From an uncultured Eubacteriales bacterium (GTDB taxonomy: Bacteria > Bacillota > Clostridia > Oscillospirales > Acutalibacteraceae), in the NCBI GenBank assembly GCA_900314355.1, contig OMUY01000079.1:1-58635 (forward strand): 58,635 bases of DNA. The letters run 5' to 3'. This document shows positions 41,521 through 53,075 of this stretch, in pieces. The position numbers and the translations under genes were made by a program. The notes under the pieces are model-generated. The model saw only the letters and a program-made list of their open reading frames with translations, made no database searches and was not told the origin of the DNA. The stretch's first letter is position 1. Each line of letters starts with the position of its first letter.

Positions 41521-42540
41521 ATGAAATTGACTGACAGACAAAAGAAAATACTTTCCGGCGTTGTGGAAAAGTATATATCTACCGGTGAACCTGTAGGCTC
41601 TAAAGTTATCTGTCAGGATCTGAACGTGTCATCGGCAACTGTCAGGAATGATATGGCTGTTTTAACATCCGAAGGTTTTCTTGAGCAGACGCATACGTCA
41701 TCCGGCAGGATTCCTTCATCGGAAGGCATCAAGTTTTATATTAACAATCTGATGGGACGTTATGACATTTCCGACAAGGACAGACAGGGTTTAAGTGCGA
41801 GGCTTTCTGAAATAGAGGGCGAACCGAAAGACGTTTTAAAACGGGCTGCCGGTATTTTATCCGAGCTTACGGGCATGACGGCTATAGCATCCACACCGTT
41901 TGATTCAAGGGCTGTTATAAAAAAAGCCGAGCTTGTGCCCCTCAGTGCCCATTCGGCGCTTGTTGTCGTTATGATGTCGACCGGCGTAGTAAAAACAGAG
42001 CTTTGCAGGTCTGATACGGAAATTGACATGAACGCCGGCAGGCTTTTCTACTCTGTTGTAAATTCAAGATTTGTCGGTCATATGATATCCGATATTAGCG
42101 TTGCCGATATTCAGTCTATATCTCTCTCGCTCGGGGACAGAGTTTTTCAGATGACGCCGTTTCTTTCATCGGTAGTCGAGCTTTCCAAAAAGGCGACTGT
42201 AAGCGATATGATAGTTGAAGGAAAGGAAAAGCTGTTGAATTTCGGAGATCTCAGTGCAAATGTCACAGAGCTGATCGACGTTTTGGCAAATTCCAATAAG
42301 ATGGCTACGTATTTCAACAATCAGAAAGAGCAGACAAAAGTATATATAGGTTCCGAAAATTTCAATCCTGCTTTTTTGAACACGGCTATGATAATCTCAA
42401 AGTACAGCATTAATTCAAGGCAGTCGGGAGTTATCGGGGTTATCGGACCGGTAAGACTTGATTATTCAAGAATGATACCCGCTGTGAAGTATCTGACGTC
42501 AAGGGTAAGCGATGTTCTTACCGAATCGGTTTCGGATTAA
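41521..42540 (+). CDS. hrcA: heat-inducible transcription repressor HrcA
   Basis: 339 residues: N-terminal winged helix (about 1-75, with SSATVRNDMAVLTSEGFLEQ), then the GAF-like and dimerisation domain ending IGVIGPVRLDYSRMIPAVKYL. The start at ATG 41521 follows AGAGGAT; the frame extends upstream through CIRCE but that region is untranslated operator. It represses its own operon through CIRCE. It is first gene of hrcA-grpE-dnaK-dnaJ, the standard Gram-positive class I heat-shock order. Confidence 0.97.
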   Translation: MKLTDRQKKILSGVVEKYISTGEPVGSKVICQDLNVSSATVRNDMAVLTSEGFLEQTHTSSGRIPSSEGIKFYINNLMGRYDISDKDRQGLSARLSEIEGEPKDVLKRAAGILSELTGMTAIASTPFDSRAVIKKAELVPLSAHSALVVVMMSTGVVKTELCRSDTEIDMNAGRLFYSVVNSRFVGHMISDISVADIQSISLSLGDRVFQMTPFLSSVVELSKKATVSDMIVEGKEKLLNFGDLSANVTELIDVLANSNKMATYFNNQKEQTKVYIGSENFNPAFLNTAMIISKYSINSRQSGVIGVIGPVRLDYSRMIPAVKYLTSRVSDVLTESVSD

Positions 42541-42588
42541 CATGGAATTATACTTTAATTTTTAAACATTGATTTAGGAGAAAACAAT

Positions 42589-43209
42589 ATGGCGGACAAA
42601 GACGACAACAAAGTAGAGATAAACAGGGAAGAAAAGAAATCCGCGGAAAAGGAAACTAAGAAAGCAGATAAATCTTCCGAAAATAATAAAGCGGAAAAAA
42701 AATCAGGCTCTCAGAGTAAAAAGCCCGAACCGAAAAAAAGCGAATCAAAAAAATCAGACGGCGACAAGGAAAAAATCAAGGAGCTTGAGAAAAAATATGA
42801 TGAGCTCAACGACAAATACCTCAGAATGGCAGCCGAGTATGAAAATTACAGAAAAAGGACAACCAAGGAGCTTGCGGAGAGGGTAGTCGACACAAGGATA
42901 AAAGTAGTATCCGAAATAATTCCCGTAGTTGACAATTTTGAAAGAGCGGCGGAATCAACGACAGACGACATTACGGTTTATAAAAAGGGCGTCGAAATGA
43001 CGGAAAAACAGCTTAAAGACGTTCTTTCAAAACTCGGAGTTGAGTCTTTCGGCGAAGAGGGCGACGAGTTCGACCCCAATATTCACAGCGCTATGATGCA
43101 CACAGAAAACGACGACGAGCCCGAAAACAGCGTAAGTCAGGTATTTATGAAAGGCTACAAGATAGGCGATAAAATAATACGTCCTGCGGCGGTAAAGGTA
43201 AATAAATAG
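42589..43209 (+). CDS. grpE: nucleotide exchange factor GrpE
   Basis: 206 residues. The first 60 are very rich in Lys, Glu and Ser. A coiled coil follows (about 62-100, KYDELNDKYLRMAAEYENYRK without break), then the beta-domain with FDPNIHSAMMHTEND and the end GYKIGDKIIRPAAVKVNK. It drives ADP release from DnaK. AGGAGA precedes the ATG, 48 bases after hrcA. Confidence 0.97.
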   Translation: MADKDDNKVEINREEKKSAEKETKKADKSSENNKAEKKSGSQSKKPEPKKSESKKSDGDKEKIKELEKKYDELNDKYLRMAAEYENYRKRTTKELAERVVDTRIKVVSEIIPVVDNFERAAESTTDDITVYKKGVEMTEKQLKDVLSKLGVESFGEEGDEFDPNIHSAMMHTENDDEPENSVSQVFMKGYKIGDKIIRPAAVKVNK

Positions 43210-43271
43210 CTTTTTCACCGGTTCTGAAAATGAATCGTTCAAAATAAAAATTAATTTTTTTAAGAAATTGA

Positions 43272-45173
<1,902 letters not shown>

Positions 45174-45190
45174 TGAATTTTGATAAGGCG

Positions 45191-45249
45191 TTCCTCGTCA
45201 TATTTTCGACGGGGAATTTGCCGTAAAATAATATCCCTATTCGGATATT
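45191..45249 (+). other. two hairpins between dnaK and dnaJ
   Basis: TTCCTCGTC/GACGGGGAA (45191-45216) and AATATCC/GGATATT (45230-45249), neither followed by a clean T-run. They may stabilise or attenuate the transcript between dnaK and dnaJ. Confidence 0.5.
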
Positions 45250-45279
45250 TTCATCAGCGGTATAATTTAAGGTATTCAA

Positions 45280-46464
45280 ATGGCAGAGAAAAGAGATTAT
45301 TATGAAGTTCTCGGGATCGATAAAAGCGCTTCGGAGGATGAAATAAAAAAGGCCTACAGACAAAAAGCCAAAATGTATCATCCGGATCTTCACCCCGGCG
45401 ACAAGGACTGTGAGGAGAAATTCAAGGAAGTAAACGAAGCGTATGAGGTTCTGTCTGATCCTTCAAAAAAGGATCGTTATGACAGATTCGGAATGGCGGG
45501 TGTAGATCCGAGTTACGGCGCAGGACAGCCGGGAGCAGGCGGATTCCAGGATATAAACGTTGATTTCGGCGATATAGGCGATATATTCAGTTCATTTTTC
45601 GGCGGATTCGGCGGCGGTCAAAGGAGAGATCCAAATGCACCTCAGAGAGGTTCGGATATTTCGACCGGCGTAACGCTTTCTTTTGAAGAGGCTGCAAAGG
45701 GCTGCAGGAAAACGGTTGACGTTATGAGGATAGACGTATGTGACGAATGTTCCGGCTCAGGCGCGGCAAAGGGCACGTCAACTCAGACATGTCCCGACTG
45801 CGGAGGAAAAGGAACGGTTACAACGTCGCAGAGAACTGCATTCGGAATGTTCCAGACGTCAAAACAGTGCCCGAGGTGCGGCGGCAGGGGAATTATTATT
45901 CCTAATCCGTGTCCAAAGTGCAAGGGCAGAGGCAGAATAAGACATTCTGTTAAAATCGATGTCGATATCCCTGCAGGAATCAACGACGGTCAGGTTTTCG
46001 TCGTCAGAAATAAAGGCAACAAGGGAATTAACGGCGGCCCGGCCGGTGATTTAAGAGTCGGCGTTTCCGTCAGACCTCACCCGTTCTTTGAAAGAGACGG
46101 CAACAACGTATGGTGCGATGTAACGGTAAGTTTTGCTCAGGCGGCGCTCGGCGCGGAGCTTATGGTTCCGACTCTTGACGGAAGAGTAAAGTATTCTATT
46201 CCGGCCGGCACTCAGCCCGGAGACGTATTCAAATTAAAGGGCAGAGGCATACAGGACGTAAACGGAAGAGGAAAGGGCGATCAGCTCGTAAGAATAATTG
46301 TTTCTGTCCCCAGAAAGCTTTCAAACGAGCAGAAGGAACTTCTGAAACAGTTTGATTCAGGCTTAAACGATTCGTCTCCGTTTACGGCGTCCAAATACGG
46401 CGCCGGCTCCGGACAGTATTCCGACGACAAAAAAGGCTTTTTCGGAAGAAATAAGAAAAAGTGA
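45280..46464 (+). CDS. dnaJ: co-chaperone DnaJ (Hsp40)
   Basis: 394 residues: J-domain with YHPDLHPGD (HPD at about 34-36); a Gly-rich linker (GAGQPGAGG region); and four zinc-finger repeats (CDECSGSG, CPDCGGKG, CPRCGGRG, CPKCKGRG; about 150-215) of CxxCxGxG type. The C-terminal substrate-binding domain is complete. It stimulates DnaK ATPase. It is last gene of the operon and is followed by a terminator. Confidence 0.98.
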   Translation: MAEKRDYYEVLGIDKSASEDEIKKAYRQKAKMYHPDLHPGDKDCEEKFKEVNEAYEVLSDPSKKDRYDRFGMAGVDPSYGAGQPGAGGFQDINVDFGDIGDIFSSFFGGFGGGQRRDPNAPQRGSDISTGVTLSFEEAAKGCRKTVDVMRIDVCDECSGSGAAKGTSTQTCPDCGGKGTVTTSQRTAFGMFQTSKQCPRCGGRGIIIPNPCPKCKGRGRIRHSVKIDVDIPAGINDGQVFVVRNKGNKGINGGPAGDLRVGVSVRPHPFFERDGNNVWCDVTVSFAQAALGAELMVPTLDGRVKYSIPAGTQPGDVFKLKGRGIQDVNGRGKGDQLVRIIVSVPRKLSNEQKELLKQFDSGLNDSSPFTASKYGAGSGQYSDDKKGFFGRNKKK

Positions 46465-46477
46465 CAAGCAAAAAATT

Positions 46478-46511
46478 ATCTCCCTCGGTTTTCGCCGAAG
46501 GAGATTTTTTT
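46478..46511. terminator. bidirectional terminator after dnaJ
   Basis: ATCTCC-N-TCGG/CCGA-N-GGAGAT with T7 on the plus side and A6 on the other. It serves dnaJ and the convergent LRR gene. Confidence 0.8.
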
Positions 46512-46535
46512 ATATATCCGTCAACCCGATAAAGA

Positions 46536-48257
46536 TTATCCTTCTCTTTCAAATTTATTATCAAGTTTCGCTGAATATCTTAAAATCTGTCTTGCGTTCA
46601 GCGCGGAAATTTCGTTTGATTTCAAAACTTTCGCCGCTTCAAGCTGAACATCCGAAAATGACTCAAGTTTTGCCGATAATCTTAAAACAAGTCTCGCGTC
46701 TGATGAGTTTACTTTGCCGTCGAGATTTACATCACCGAGAATTGCTGTGATGTACGCGTTTTTGCCGGTATTTATTCTGTCTCCGGAGTAAACAGAATCA
46801 TCGTCTGATTTTTCATTTCCGGCTGCGTCTGTGACAGTGTATGAAGAATGTCCGATTTTGGTTAACAGCGTCTTAACATCTGTCGCTGAATAAATTACTG
46901 CAATTTGTTTTGAGCCGTCTGATGATTTTACTATTTCGCCTTTAGCATTGCCTAAATCGAATTTTGTCTCAGGTTCTTTTGAAGGTTGCTCTTCAGTATT
47001 CGGTTCAGTTATAGGCTCTGTGCTGGGTTCAGTAGGTTTTACAACCTCTTTGCAGTGAATTGACGCCTTATTCAAAGAATCGTTGTTTGAACCTATTGAA
47101 ATTTTTTCCCAATCGGTGTGGTATCCGGAATAATTTACATCTTTCAAACTGTTGCATGAATAAAACGCCGAGTTCTCGATGTCTGTGACAGATACAGGAA
47201 TCGAGACAGTTTTCAAGGCTGTACAGCCTGAAAACGCTCCCTTGCCTATACTTGAAACTGAGCTGCCGATTGTAACAGATGTCAAGGCGTCGCAGTAGGC
47301 AAATGCCCAACCGCCTATGCTTGTGACAGAATCGGGAATTGTTACAGATTTAAGTCCTTTGCAGTTGTCAAAAGCGTGGCTTTCTATTTTCTCAACTGAA
47401 TCCGGAATTAAAACAAATTCCAAATCCGTGGCGTTGTTAAAAGCGAATGCCCGTATTGTTACTATAGTAGATGGAATTTGATATTTTCCCGATTTTCCCA
47501 TAGGGAATTGAATAAGTTCTGACTTGTCTTTGTTGAATAATATTCCGTCAGCAGATGAGTAGTTCGGATTGTCGTGAGCTGTTTCGATAGACTTCGAGCA
47601 GCTTAAAAATGCGCATTCACCGATTTTAGTGACAGAAGCGGGAATTTTTATTGATTTGATCCCAGTACAATTGTAAAACGCCGAACTTCCGATGTCTGTG
47701 ACGGAATCAGGTATTGTGACAGATGTCAGACCTAAGCAGGAATTAAAAGCGTTTTTGCCGATGCTCTTTACTGAATCTGGAATCAAGTATTCTCCGGTTT
47801 TCCCCTCGGGGAATTTGATTAATTCAGTTTTGTCCTTGTTGAATAAAACGCCGCTGTCAGATGAAAAATAAGGGTTGTCATCAGCAACATTAATCGCCGT
47901 CAAAGCATTACAGTCGTCAAACGCGTTTGAGGCCATTTTTTCGACAGAAGATGAAATCGTAACAGAGGAGAGATTGTTACACCAGAAAAAGGCGGATTCA
48001 CCGATGCTTGTGACCGGATACCAGCTCAAAGTATCGGGAAGCACGACGTTTCCGGAAGGTTTCCCGACAGTGCCGACAATTTCAGCTTTGCCGTCGGTTA
48101 CGGTATATTTGTAACTTCCATCTGTAAAAACATCAGCTGCGTCAGCGTTTTGAATAATTCCGTTTGAATTAAAGCTGCCACCGAAAAAAGCGAACGATGT
48201 AACGATAAGAATAGCCGCAGTTATAATCGACAGCGTCTTTTTAGCAAAAGTTTTCAT
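46536..48257 (-). CDS. secreted BspA-type leucine-rich repeat protein with C-terminal dockerin
   Basis: 573 residues from ATG 48257, the start set by GGAGGACT eight bases upstream (an ATG five codons earlier overlaps that site). A signal peptide (about 1-40) precedes LRR_5/BspA repeats (about 60-350, units such as SVTIPDSVTSIGGWAFAYCD). A Thr/Glu/Pro linker follows, then a short beta domain and a dockerin (about 505-565). The first Ca-binding loop is good, DVNLDGKVNSSDARLVLRL; the second is degenerate (KSNEISALNARQILRY). Likely docks to a cohesin at the cell surface or in a complex. LRR_5 proteins bind host or plant surfaces in known cases. Confidence 0.88.
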   Translation of the reverse strand: MKTFAKKTLSIITAAILIVTSFAFFGGSFNSNGIIQNADAADVFTDGSYKYTVTDGKAEIVGTVGKPSGNVVLPDTLSWYPVTSIGESAFFWCNNLSSVTISSSVEKMASNAFDDCNALTAINVADDNPYFSSDSGVLFNKDKTELIKFPEGKTGEYLIPDSVKSIGKNAFNSCLGLTSVTIPDSVTDIGSSAFYNCTGIKSIKIPASVTKIGECAFLSCSKSIETAHDNPNYSSADGILFNKDKSELIQFPMGKSGKYQIPSTIVTIRAFAFNNATDLEFVLIPDSVEKIESHAFDNCKGLKSVTIPDSVTSIGGWAFAYCDALTSVTIGSSVSSIGKGAFSGCTALKTVSIPVSVTDIENSAFYSCNSLKDVNYSGYHTDWEKISIGSNNDSLNKASIHCKEVVKPTEPSTEPITEPNTEEQPSKEPETKFDLGNAKGEIVKSSDGSKQIAVIYSATDVKTLLTKIGHSSYTVTDAAGNEKSDDDSVYSGDRINTGKNAYITAILGDVNLDGKVNSSDARLVLRLSAKLESFSDVQLEAAKVLKSNEISALNARQILRYSAKLDNKFEREG

Positions 48258-48328
48258 ATTTAAGTCCTCCATGTAATATTATTCCGGCGAAAAGGTCGGA
48301 AATATTTTCGCAAACTCTTTTTTTTTCG

Positions 48329-48357
48329 ATTTTATCACTTTTGAAGAATAAATGCAA
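48329..48357 (-). promoter_or_regulatory. promoter of the LRR-dockerin gene
   Basis: On the minus strand TTGCAT (48357-48352), 17 bases, TAAAAT (48334-48329). Confidence 0.65.
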
Positions 48358-48440
48358 GAGTCTGACGACAGTATTTTTGCGAATTGCCGAAAAATCACCG
48401 GCGAGAAAATTTTAAATTTAAAAAGTTTCGATAATAAAAT

Positions 48441-48480
48441 AAAAATCTCCTCCGATAATTAAACCGAAGAAGATTTTTTT
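48441..48480. terminator. terminator of the ftsEX operon
   Basis: AAAATCTCCTCCG and CGAAGAAGATTTT pair with two mismatches around a 10-base loop; T/A-rich flanks on both sides. It lies just past the S41 gene stop. Confidence 0.65.
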
Positions 48481-48493
48481 TAATTTTACTGCC

Positions 48494-49441
48494 TTACATA
48501 TTTATATATGCGTAACTTTGAAGAAAAGCGGCATCTTTATTTATGTCATTATCGTTTTTGACAGGTTCAGTTTTCACTTTGTAGTCCGGTTCAACGCCTT
48601 TGCCGTCGTAGCTTTCTGAAGTATACGGTTTTACATAACCTGTCGTGAGGACTATCGCATTGTCGTCCGACAACTCAAAAACCTGTTGATATGTCCCCGA
48701 ACCTTTTGTTTTTTCTCCGACAGAAACGCCTTTCCCGAAATCTTTTACATCCTGAGCCAACAGTTCGCCCGCGCCGGCGGTATTTTCATCCGTGATAACT
48801 GCTATTTTAAAATTCACTGTGTCCGAATCTGATGAAAAAGTTTTGACGGTATCGCCGTTCTTTGAGACTATCGTCGCTATTGACTGCGTTCCTTCGTCGG
48901 CTACCGGGACTAAAATATCGATTATTTCCGCGGCGTCGTCTAAGTTAAAGCTCTGAACGCCTCTTACATCTATAATAATTCCGGTCACATTGTCGGACTT
49001 AAAAGTTTTGACCGCGTTTGAAAATTCGTCAACACTCGAATGATAAAATGCCGATATTCTGATATATCCGACAGAACCTATCGTCTTTGAACTTACTGTT
49101 TTGATAGTTTCTCCCGTATCCGGATCTATGCCCTGTATTCTCTGCTTGTACTCCGAATAAGCCTCGCTGTCCATGAAATAATTTGTGCCGACCGTAAGAC
49201 CTTTCAGATATCCGTCGGCGGATGCGGCTTTAACTTTTTCGGAATCAACGTCGCCCGCGTAATTTTCCCTGACGATTGAATCAGTCTCGGAAAGCAGAGA
49301 GTACATCTGCTCCTTTGCGGGAAGATCCTCCATAGCATAATTCTGTTTTACTGTCATAACCGATATTGTTATGACGCATGTCAGCAGAACGGAGACAATT
49401 ATCAAAGTCAACGCAACGCCGACTGAAATTTTTTTGCTCAT
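48494..49441 (-). CDS. S41 peptidase-like protein, catalytic residues lost
   Basis: 315 residues: N-terminal membrane anchor (about 8-30), then an S41/CtpA-like core without a PDZ domain. The strand GSVGYIRISAFY and GIIIDVRG are typical. The nucleophile motif expected as TASASE reads TAGAGE (221-226), so Ser is replaced by Gly. The Lys motif expected as GKG reads GSG (247-249 in EKTKGSGTYQQ), so the general base Lys is absent. It is probably a non-proteolytic, outward-facing binder. It is last of the ftsE-ftsX-M23 operon, where S41 proteases commonly regulate the cell-wall hydrolase. Confidence 0.85.
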   Translation of the reverse strand: MSKKISVGVALTLIIVSVLLTCVITISVMTVKQNYAMEDLPAKEQMYSLLSETDSIVRENYAGDVDSEKVKAASADGYLKGLTVGTNYFMDSEAYSEYKQRIQGIDPDTGETIKTVSSKTIGSVGYIRISAFYHSSVDEFSNAVKTFKSDNVTGIIIDVRGVQSFNLDDAAEIIDILVPVADEGTQSIATIVSKNGDTVKTFSSDSDTVNFKIAVITDENTAGAGELLAQDVKDFGKGVSVGEKTKGSGTYQQVFELSDDNAIVLTTGYVKPYTSESYDGKGVEPDYKVKTEPVKNDNDINKDAAFLQSYAYINM

Positions 49442-49465
49442 TATCTTTTATAATAAAATTCTGAT

Positions 49466-50845
49466 TTACACTGGAACATAACCTGCCGGATTTACTCTCG
49501 AGCCGTTTACCCATACCTCTACGTGAAGATGAGGTCCGGTAGAATACCCTGTGGAGCCGACATATCCTATTGTCTGTCCCTGAGATACCGACTGACCTGC
49601 CGAAACGGCAAATCCGCTTAAATGCGCGTAAAGCGTAGCCAGACCGTTGCCGTGGTCTATTAAAATATAATTGCCCCAGCTGTAATGATATGTTGCCGTG
49701 ACTACAGTTCCTGACGCGCATGCGAGAACTGAGTGTCCGTAGCATCCGCCTGCTGTCAGGTCTAATCCTCCGTGGTGTTCCGATGCTCCCGTGATGGGAT
49801 TTGTCCTGTAGTAGTAGCCTGAGCTTACGTAGACGCCGGACATTTGAAGCGGGCAGATAAATCCCTGTGAACTCGTTCCTGTTCCGGAGGACGTCGAGGA
49901 ATTTCCGCCCGACGACGAACCTCCGCCAGATGACGAATTTTTCGCCGCCTGCTGAGCCGCCGCGCGCTGCTTCAAAATAGAAGAAATCTGGTTGTCAAGA
50001 GCGTCAATATCGCTTTTGTATGAGCTTATAATACTCTTGTAGTTGGCGGAGTCGGATTTGAGCTGAGACAGGTAGCTGTTTGACTTGTCGGCTTTCTCCT
50101 GAATCTTATCCTGATTTTCCTGAACTTTCTTTTTGTCGGCCTCTACGTCGCTTTCAAGACTTTCTATCTGCTTAATCTTGTCTTCAATCTGCGATTTCAG
50201 CTTTTCAATGCTCGCTTTTTCTTCATCGATTTTTTTAATAGTGTCGTTTATTGAAGCAATATCGGCATTAATAGAGTCGATAAGGCTCTGCTGGTAATCG
50301 GCGACAGAGGAGTTGAACTGAAGCCTTGTCAGATAATCGGAAAAATCATCCGAACACAGAAGAACTTCGAGAGACGACGTGTCGCCTGTCATGTAGTTTT
50401 GCCTGATAAGTTTTTTAAGCTGCGAATATTTGGCGTTTACCTGAGTTTTAAGCTCTTGTATCTGCTTGTTGTATTCGTTGATTTTTTTATTTAAATCGTC
50501 TATCTGCGACTGAAGATCGTCCTTTTGTTTCTCGTAGTCTGAAATTTTATTTTCGTATGCCGTTATCTGGTCGTTGTAAGCGTCAATCTGGTTTTGATAT
50601 TCGTCAATCTGAGAATCAAGCTCCGAAATATATTCTTTTGTTTTGCTTATATCTCCGGCAAGAGAATCGAGCTTATCCTGAGCGCTGTCGATTTTGTCCT
50701 GGTAATCGTTGATTTTATCCTGAAGAGAGTTGATTGAATCTGTACCCGACGCAAAAACGGCGGAAGATACGATACAGACTAACGCCAGTACGACAGATAA
50801 AATCCTTTTATATGATGATTTTGAAAAAATATTGTGCTTTGTCAT
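49466..50845 (-). CDS. peptidoglycan hydrolase with coiled coil and M23 (LytM) domain
   Basis: 459 residues. A signal peptide/anchor (about 10-30) is followed by a long coiled coil (about 30-310, DKINDYQDKIDSAQDKLDSL and similar heptads), a Ser/Gly linker, and a C-terminal M23 domain. HHGGLD (357-362) and HLHVE (439-443) supply the zinc ligands, with a YAHL motif between them; all residues for activity are present. It is EnvC/PcsB/CwlO-like, expected to be switched on by FtsEX through the coiled coil. It is encoded 30 bases after ftsX. Confidence 0.93.
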   Translation of the reverse strand: MTKHNIFSKSSYKRILSVVLALVCIVSSAVFASGTDSINSLQDKINDYQDKIDSAQDKLDSLAGDISKTKEYISELDSQIDEYQNQIDAYNDQITAYENKISDYEKQKDDLQSQIDDLNKKINEYNKQIQELKTQVNAKYSQLKKLIRQNYMTGDTSSLEVLLCSDDFSDYLTRLQFNSSVADYQQSLIDSINADIASINDTIKKIDEEKASIEKLKSQIEDKIKQIESLESDVEADKKKVQENQDKIQEKADKSNSYLSQLKSDSANYKSIISSYKSDIDALDNQISSILKQRAAAQQAAKNSSSGGGSSSGGNSSTSSGTGTSSQGFICPLQMSGVYVSSGYYYRTNPITGASEHHGGLDLTAGGCYGHSVLACASGTVVTATYHYSWGNYILIDHGNGLATLYAHLSGFAVSAGQSVSQGQTIGYVGSTGYSTGPHLHVEVWVNGSRVNPAGYVPV

Positions 50846-50875
50846 ACTTTCACCTTTCAGATTAAATATGATTTG

Positions 50876-51835
50876 TCAATTTGCGTCGTCCACTACTTTT
50901 CCGTGTTCCTTCAAATACCTGCTGAGGGAAATCGAGCTGCCTACGGCGCCTGTGATTACGCTTAAAACCACAAAAGCTATCGCGATGACAATCATGGTTT
51001 TCTTAAAATCTACCGTCGCTGTTCCGAGTATCGAGAACATATCGGCGAATATTTTTTCTGCGCCGTAATAAAGACCGAACATTACGCCGAAACCTATGAC
51101 GGCGGCGATGAATCCGAGAACTACGCCTTCTATGATAAAAGGCCACCTGATAAATGAATTTGTAGCTCCCACGGCTTTCATTATTGAAATTTCAAGGGAT
51201 CTCGAATACATGGTAATTCTTACGGTGTTTGAAATGATGAAAACCGATACTATTAGTAAAATAAGGGTCACGGCAACGCCCAAAAGGCTTACCTGATTTT
51301 GAATTTTATTCAGTTTGTCGGCAAGTTCGCTGTTTTCTCTGACCGAAAGAACGTTGTCATATGTCTTTATCTTCGCCACGGTCGATGAAAAAAGCGACAT
51401 GTCCTTTATTGTGACTTTGTATGCGTCGGGAAGAAAATCCGAATTAATTCCGGACATTACTTCTTTCTGGTTGCCCATATCGTAAAGTATCTGCTGATAT
51501 GACTGTTCTTTTGAAACAAAAGAAATATCATTTATATTTGATGTATTTTTCAGGTCGCTCAAAAGTTTTTGTTCCTCGCTGTCGGTAGCATCGTCCTGAA
51601 TGAAGACCATTATTACGTTCTGCTTGCCGACTTTGTCAATTACAGCCTGAACGTTTATATAAATAAGATACGCGCAGCCCATAAGAAGAAGACAGCAAAG
51701 CATTACGGTGATTGACGCGATGGACATCAGTTTGTGAGTTCTTACGTTTCTGAAACCTTCTTTTGTAAGGTATTTTAAGCTGAAACCCGATTTAGCCGAA
51801 TCTTTTTTCGGAGTATGGTTCTCTTTTTTACTCAT
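50876..51835 (-). CDS. ftsX: cell division permease-like protein FtsX
   Basis: 319 residues from ATG 51835, chosen because GGAGGTGA is five bases upstream; an in-frame GTG three codons earlier lies inside that site. Four transmembrane segments (about 33-60, 183-210, 232-262, 282-305) enclose an extracellular loop (about 65-180), and SISLSRYLKEHGKV ends the protein. With FtsE it transmits ATP hydrolysis across the membrane to the cell-wall hydrolase. It overlaps ftsE by eight bases. Confidence 0.95.
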   Translation of the reverse strand: MSKKENHTPKKDSAKSGFSLKYLTKEGFRNVRTHKLMSIASITVMLCCLLLMGCAYLIYINVQAVIDKVGKQNVIMVFIQDDATDSEEQKLLSDLKNTSNINDISFVSKEQSYQQILYDMGNQKEVMSGINSDFLPDAYKVTIKDMSLFSSTVAKIKTYDNVLSVRENSELADKLNKIQNQVSLLGVAVTLILLIVSVFIISNTVRITMYSRSLEISIMKAVGATNSFIRWPFIIEGVVLGFIAAVIGFGVMFGLYYGAEKIFADMFSILGTATVDFKKTMIVIAIAFVVLSVITGAVGSSISLSRYLKEHGKVVDDAN

Positions 51836-53075
51836 CAAAATCACCTCCGTTTACGCCGTCATCATTTTCCGTTTTTTCGCTTTGTTCCTGCTCGTCAATA
51901 CCTTCCGCCGCTTTCGGATTAAAGCTGAACGATTCTATAACTTTTTCCTCGTTCGGAAGGGGAGCGTTGTAATTTTGAGCCGGATTTTCCTTATTTGCCG
52001 CGGTCTCGGGCGAAATCTGTTCAGTCTCATTATTTTCGGAATTTGTGTCAAGTTTTTCGGCAACCGAAGTTCCGCTCATAAACGCATCGAGGTCTAAATC
52101 TGTAAGATTATTTTTGGAATTTTCAATGACGTGGCCTGTCAGGCTGTTGTCATATAGGTTATCGCTGTCGGCGTCCGCGGTGTTTTCTTCCGCCGAAATA
52201 AATTCAGGCTTTGGTTTTGAATCCGCGCGGTTTTTTTCTTTTTCTTTCGTGTTGTCGTCTTGAATGTGATCGTCTGTCTGATCGCTGCTGCCCTTGTCAT
52301 AAGAGAAAATGAAATTATCAATCTCTTTGTTCTCCGCCGGAGCGTCGTAATAGCCCGTATCAGACGTTTCCGTTTCGTCTTTGAGCTGTGACAAAATAAG
52401 ATTTTTATCGTAGCCGTCCGCGATAATTTCTCCGTTTTTAAGAGCTATGACTCTGTGATCGAACCTTTTTACAAGGTCGTGGGCGTGAGTCACCATGACA
52501 ATAGTCGTACCTGAATTTCTGTTAATGTCGTTTAACAGTTTTACTATTTCATAAGACATCTGCGGGTCAACGTTTCCGGTAGGCTCGTCGGCTATTATCA
52601 TTTTGGGGTCGTTTACGAGGGCTCTCGCAATAGCGACACGCTGCTGCTCGCCGCCGGAAAGCTCCTGCGGCAGTGCGGAAGTTTTTGAAATAAGTCCGAC
52701 CATTCCGAGAGCGTGGTAAACTCTTGTTCTTACGTCTTTTTCCTTAGCTCCGGTAACTCTCAAAGTGAACGCAACGTTGTCGTACACTTTCATGTCCGGA
52801 ATAAGTCTGAAATCCTGAAAGATAATTCCGAGAGTTCTTCTGAAATAAGGTATCTGTTTTCTTTTCATCAGGTTCAGATTGTAATCATTTATTACAACCG
52901 TTCCCGTCGTCGGCACTTCCTCCCTCATGCAAAGCTTTAAAAACGTGCTTTTGCCCGCTCCGGACGCGCCTACTACGAAAACAAACTCACCATTGTTTAT
53001 TTTTAAATTTATATTTTTCAGCGCGTAAAAATCGCCGTTGTATACTTTTGATACATTTGTAAACTCAACTATGAT
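51828..53075 (-). CDS. ftsE: FtsE ATPase with long acidic C-terminal tail; non-canonical start
   Basis: About 415 residues. Walker [10 protein letters not shown] (36-44), signature LSGGEQQR (139-146), Walker [10 protein letters not shown] and H-loop VTHAHD. The frame extends upstream past the first Met (52928) through the essential Walker A, to a TGA at 53081. Codons after it are AAA ATC ATA GTT GAG. The ribosome site AGGAG is seven bases before ATC (53075), which would give the normal N-terminus (M)[13 protein letters not shown]. No ATG, GTG or TTG exists in frame there; an ATG (53082) is one base out of frame. Residues about 233-415 are a Glu/Asp/Asn-rich disordered tail, nearly as long as the ATPase. 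Confidence 0.88.
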   Translation of the reverse strand: MIVEFTNVSKVYNGDFYALKNINLKINNGEFVFVVGASGAGKSTFLKLCMREEVPTTGTVVINDYNLNLMKRKQIPYFRRTLGIIFQDFRLIPDMKVYDNVAFTLRVTGAKEKDVRTRVYHALGMVGLISKTSALPQELSGGEQQRVAIARALVNDPKMIIADEPTGNVDPQMSYEIVKLLNDINRNSGTTIVMVTHAHDLVKRFDHRVIALKNGEIIADGYDKNLILSQLKDETETSDTGYYDAPAENKEIDNFIFSYDKGSSDQTDDHIQDDNTKEKEKNRADSKPKPEFISAEENTADADSDNLYDNSLTGHVIENSKNNLTDLDLDAFMSGTSVAEKLDTNSENNETEQISPETAANKENPAQNYNAPLPNEEKVIESFSFNPKAAEGIDEQEQSEKTENDDGVNGGDFDE

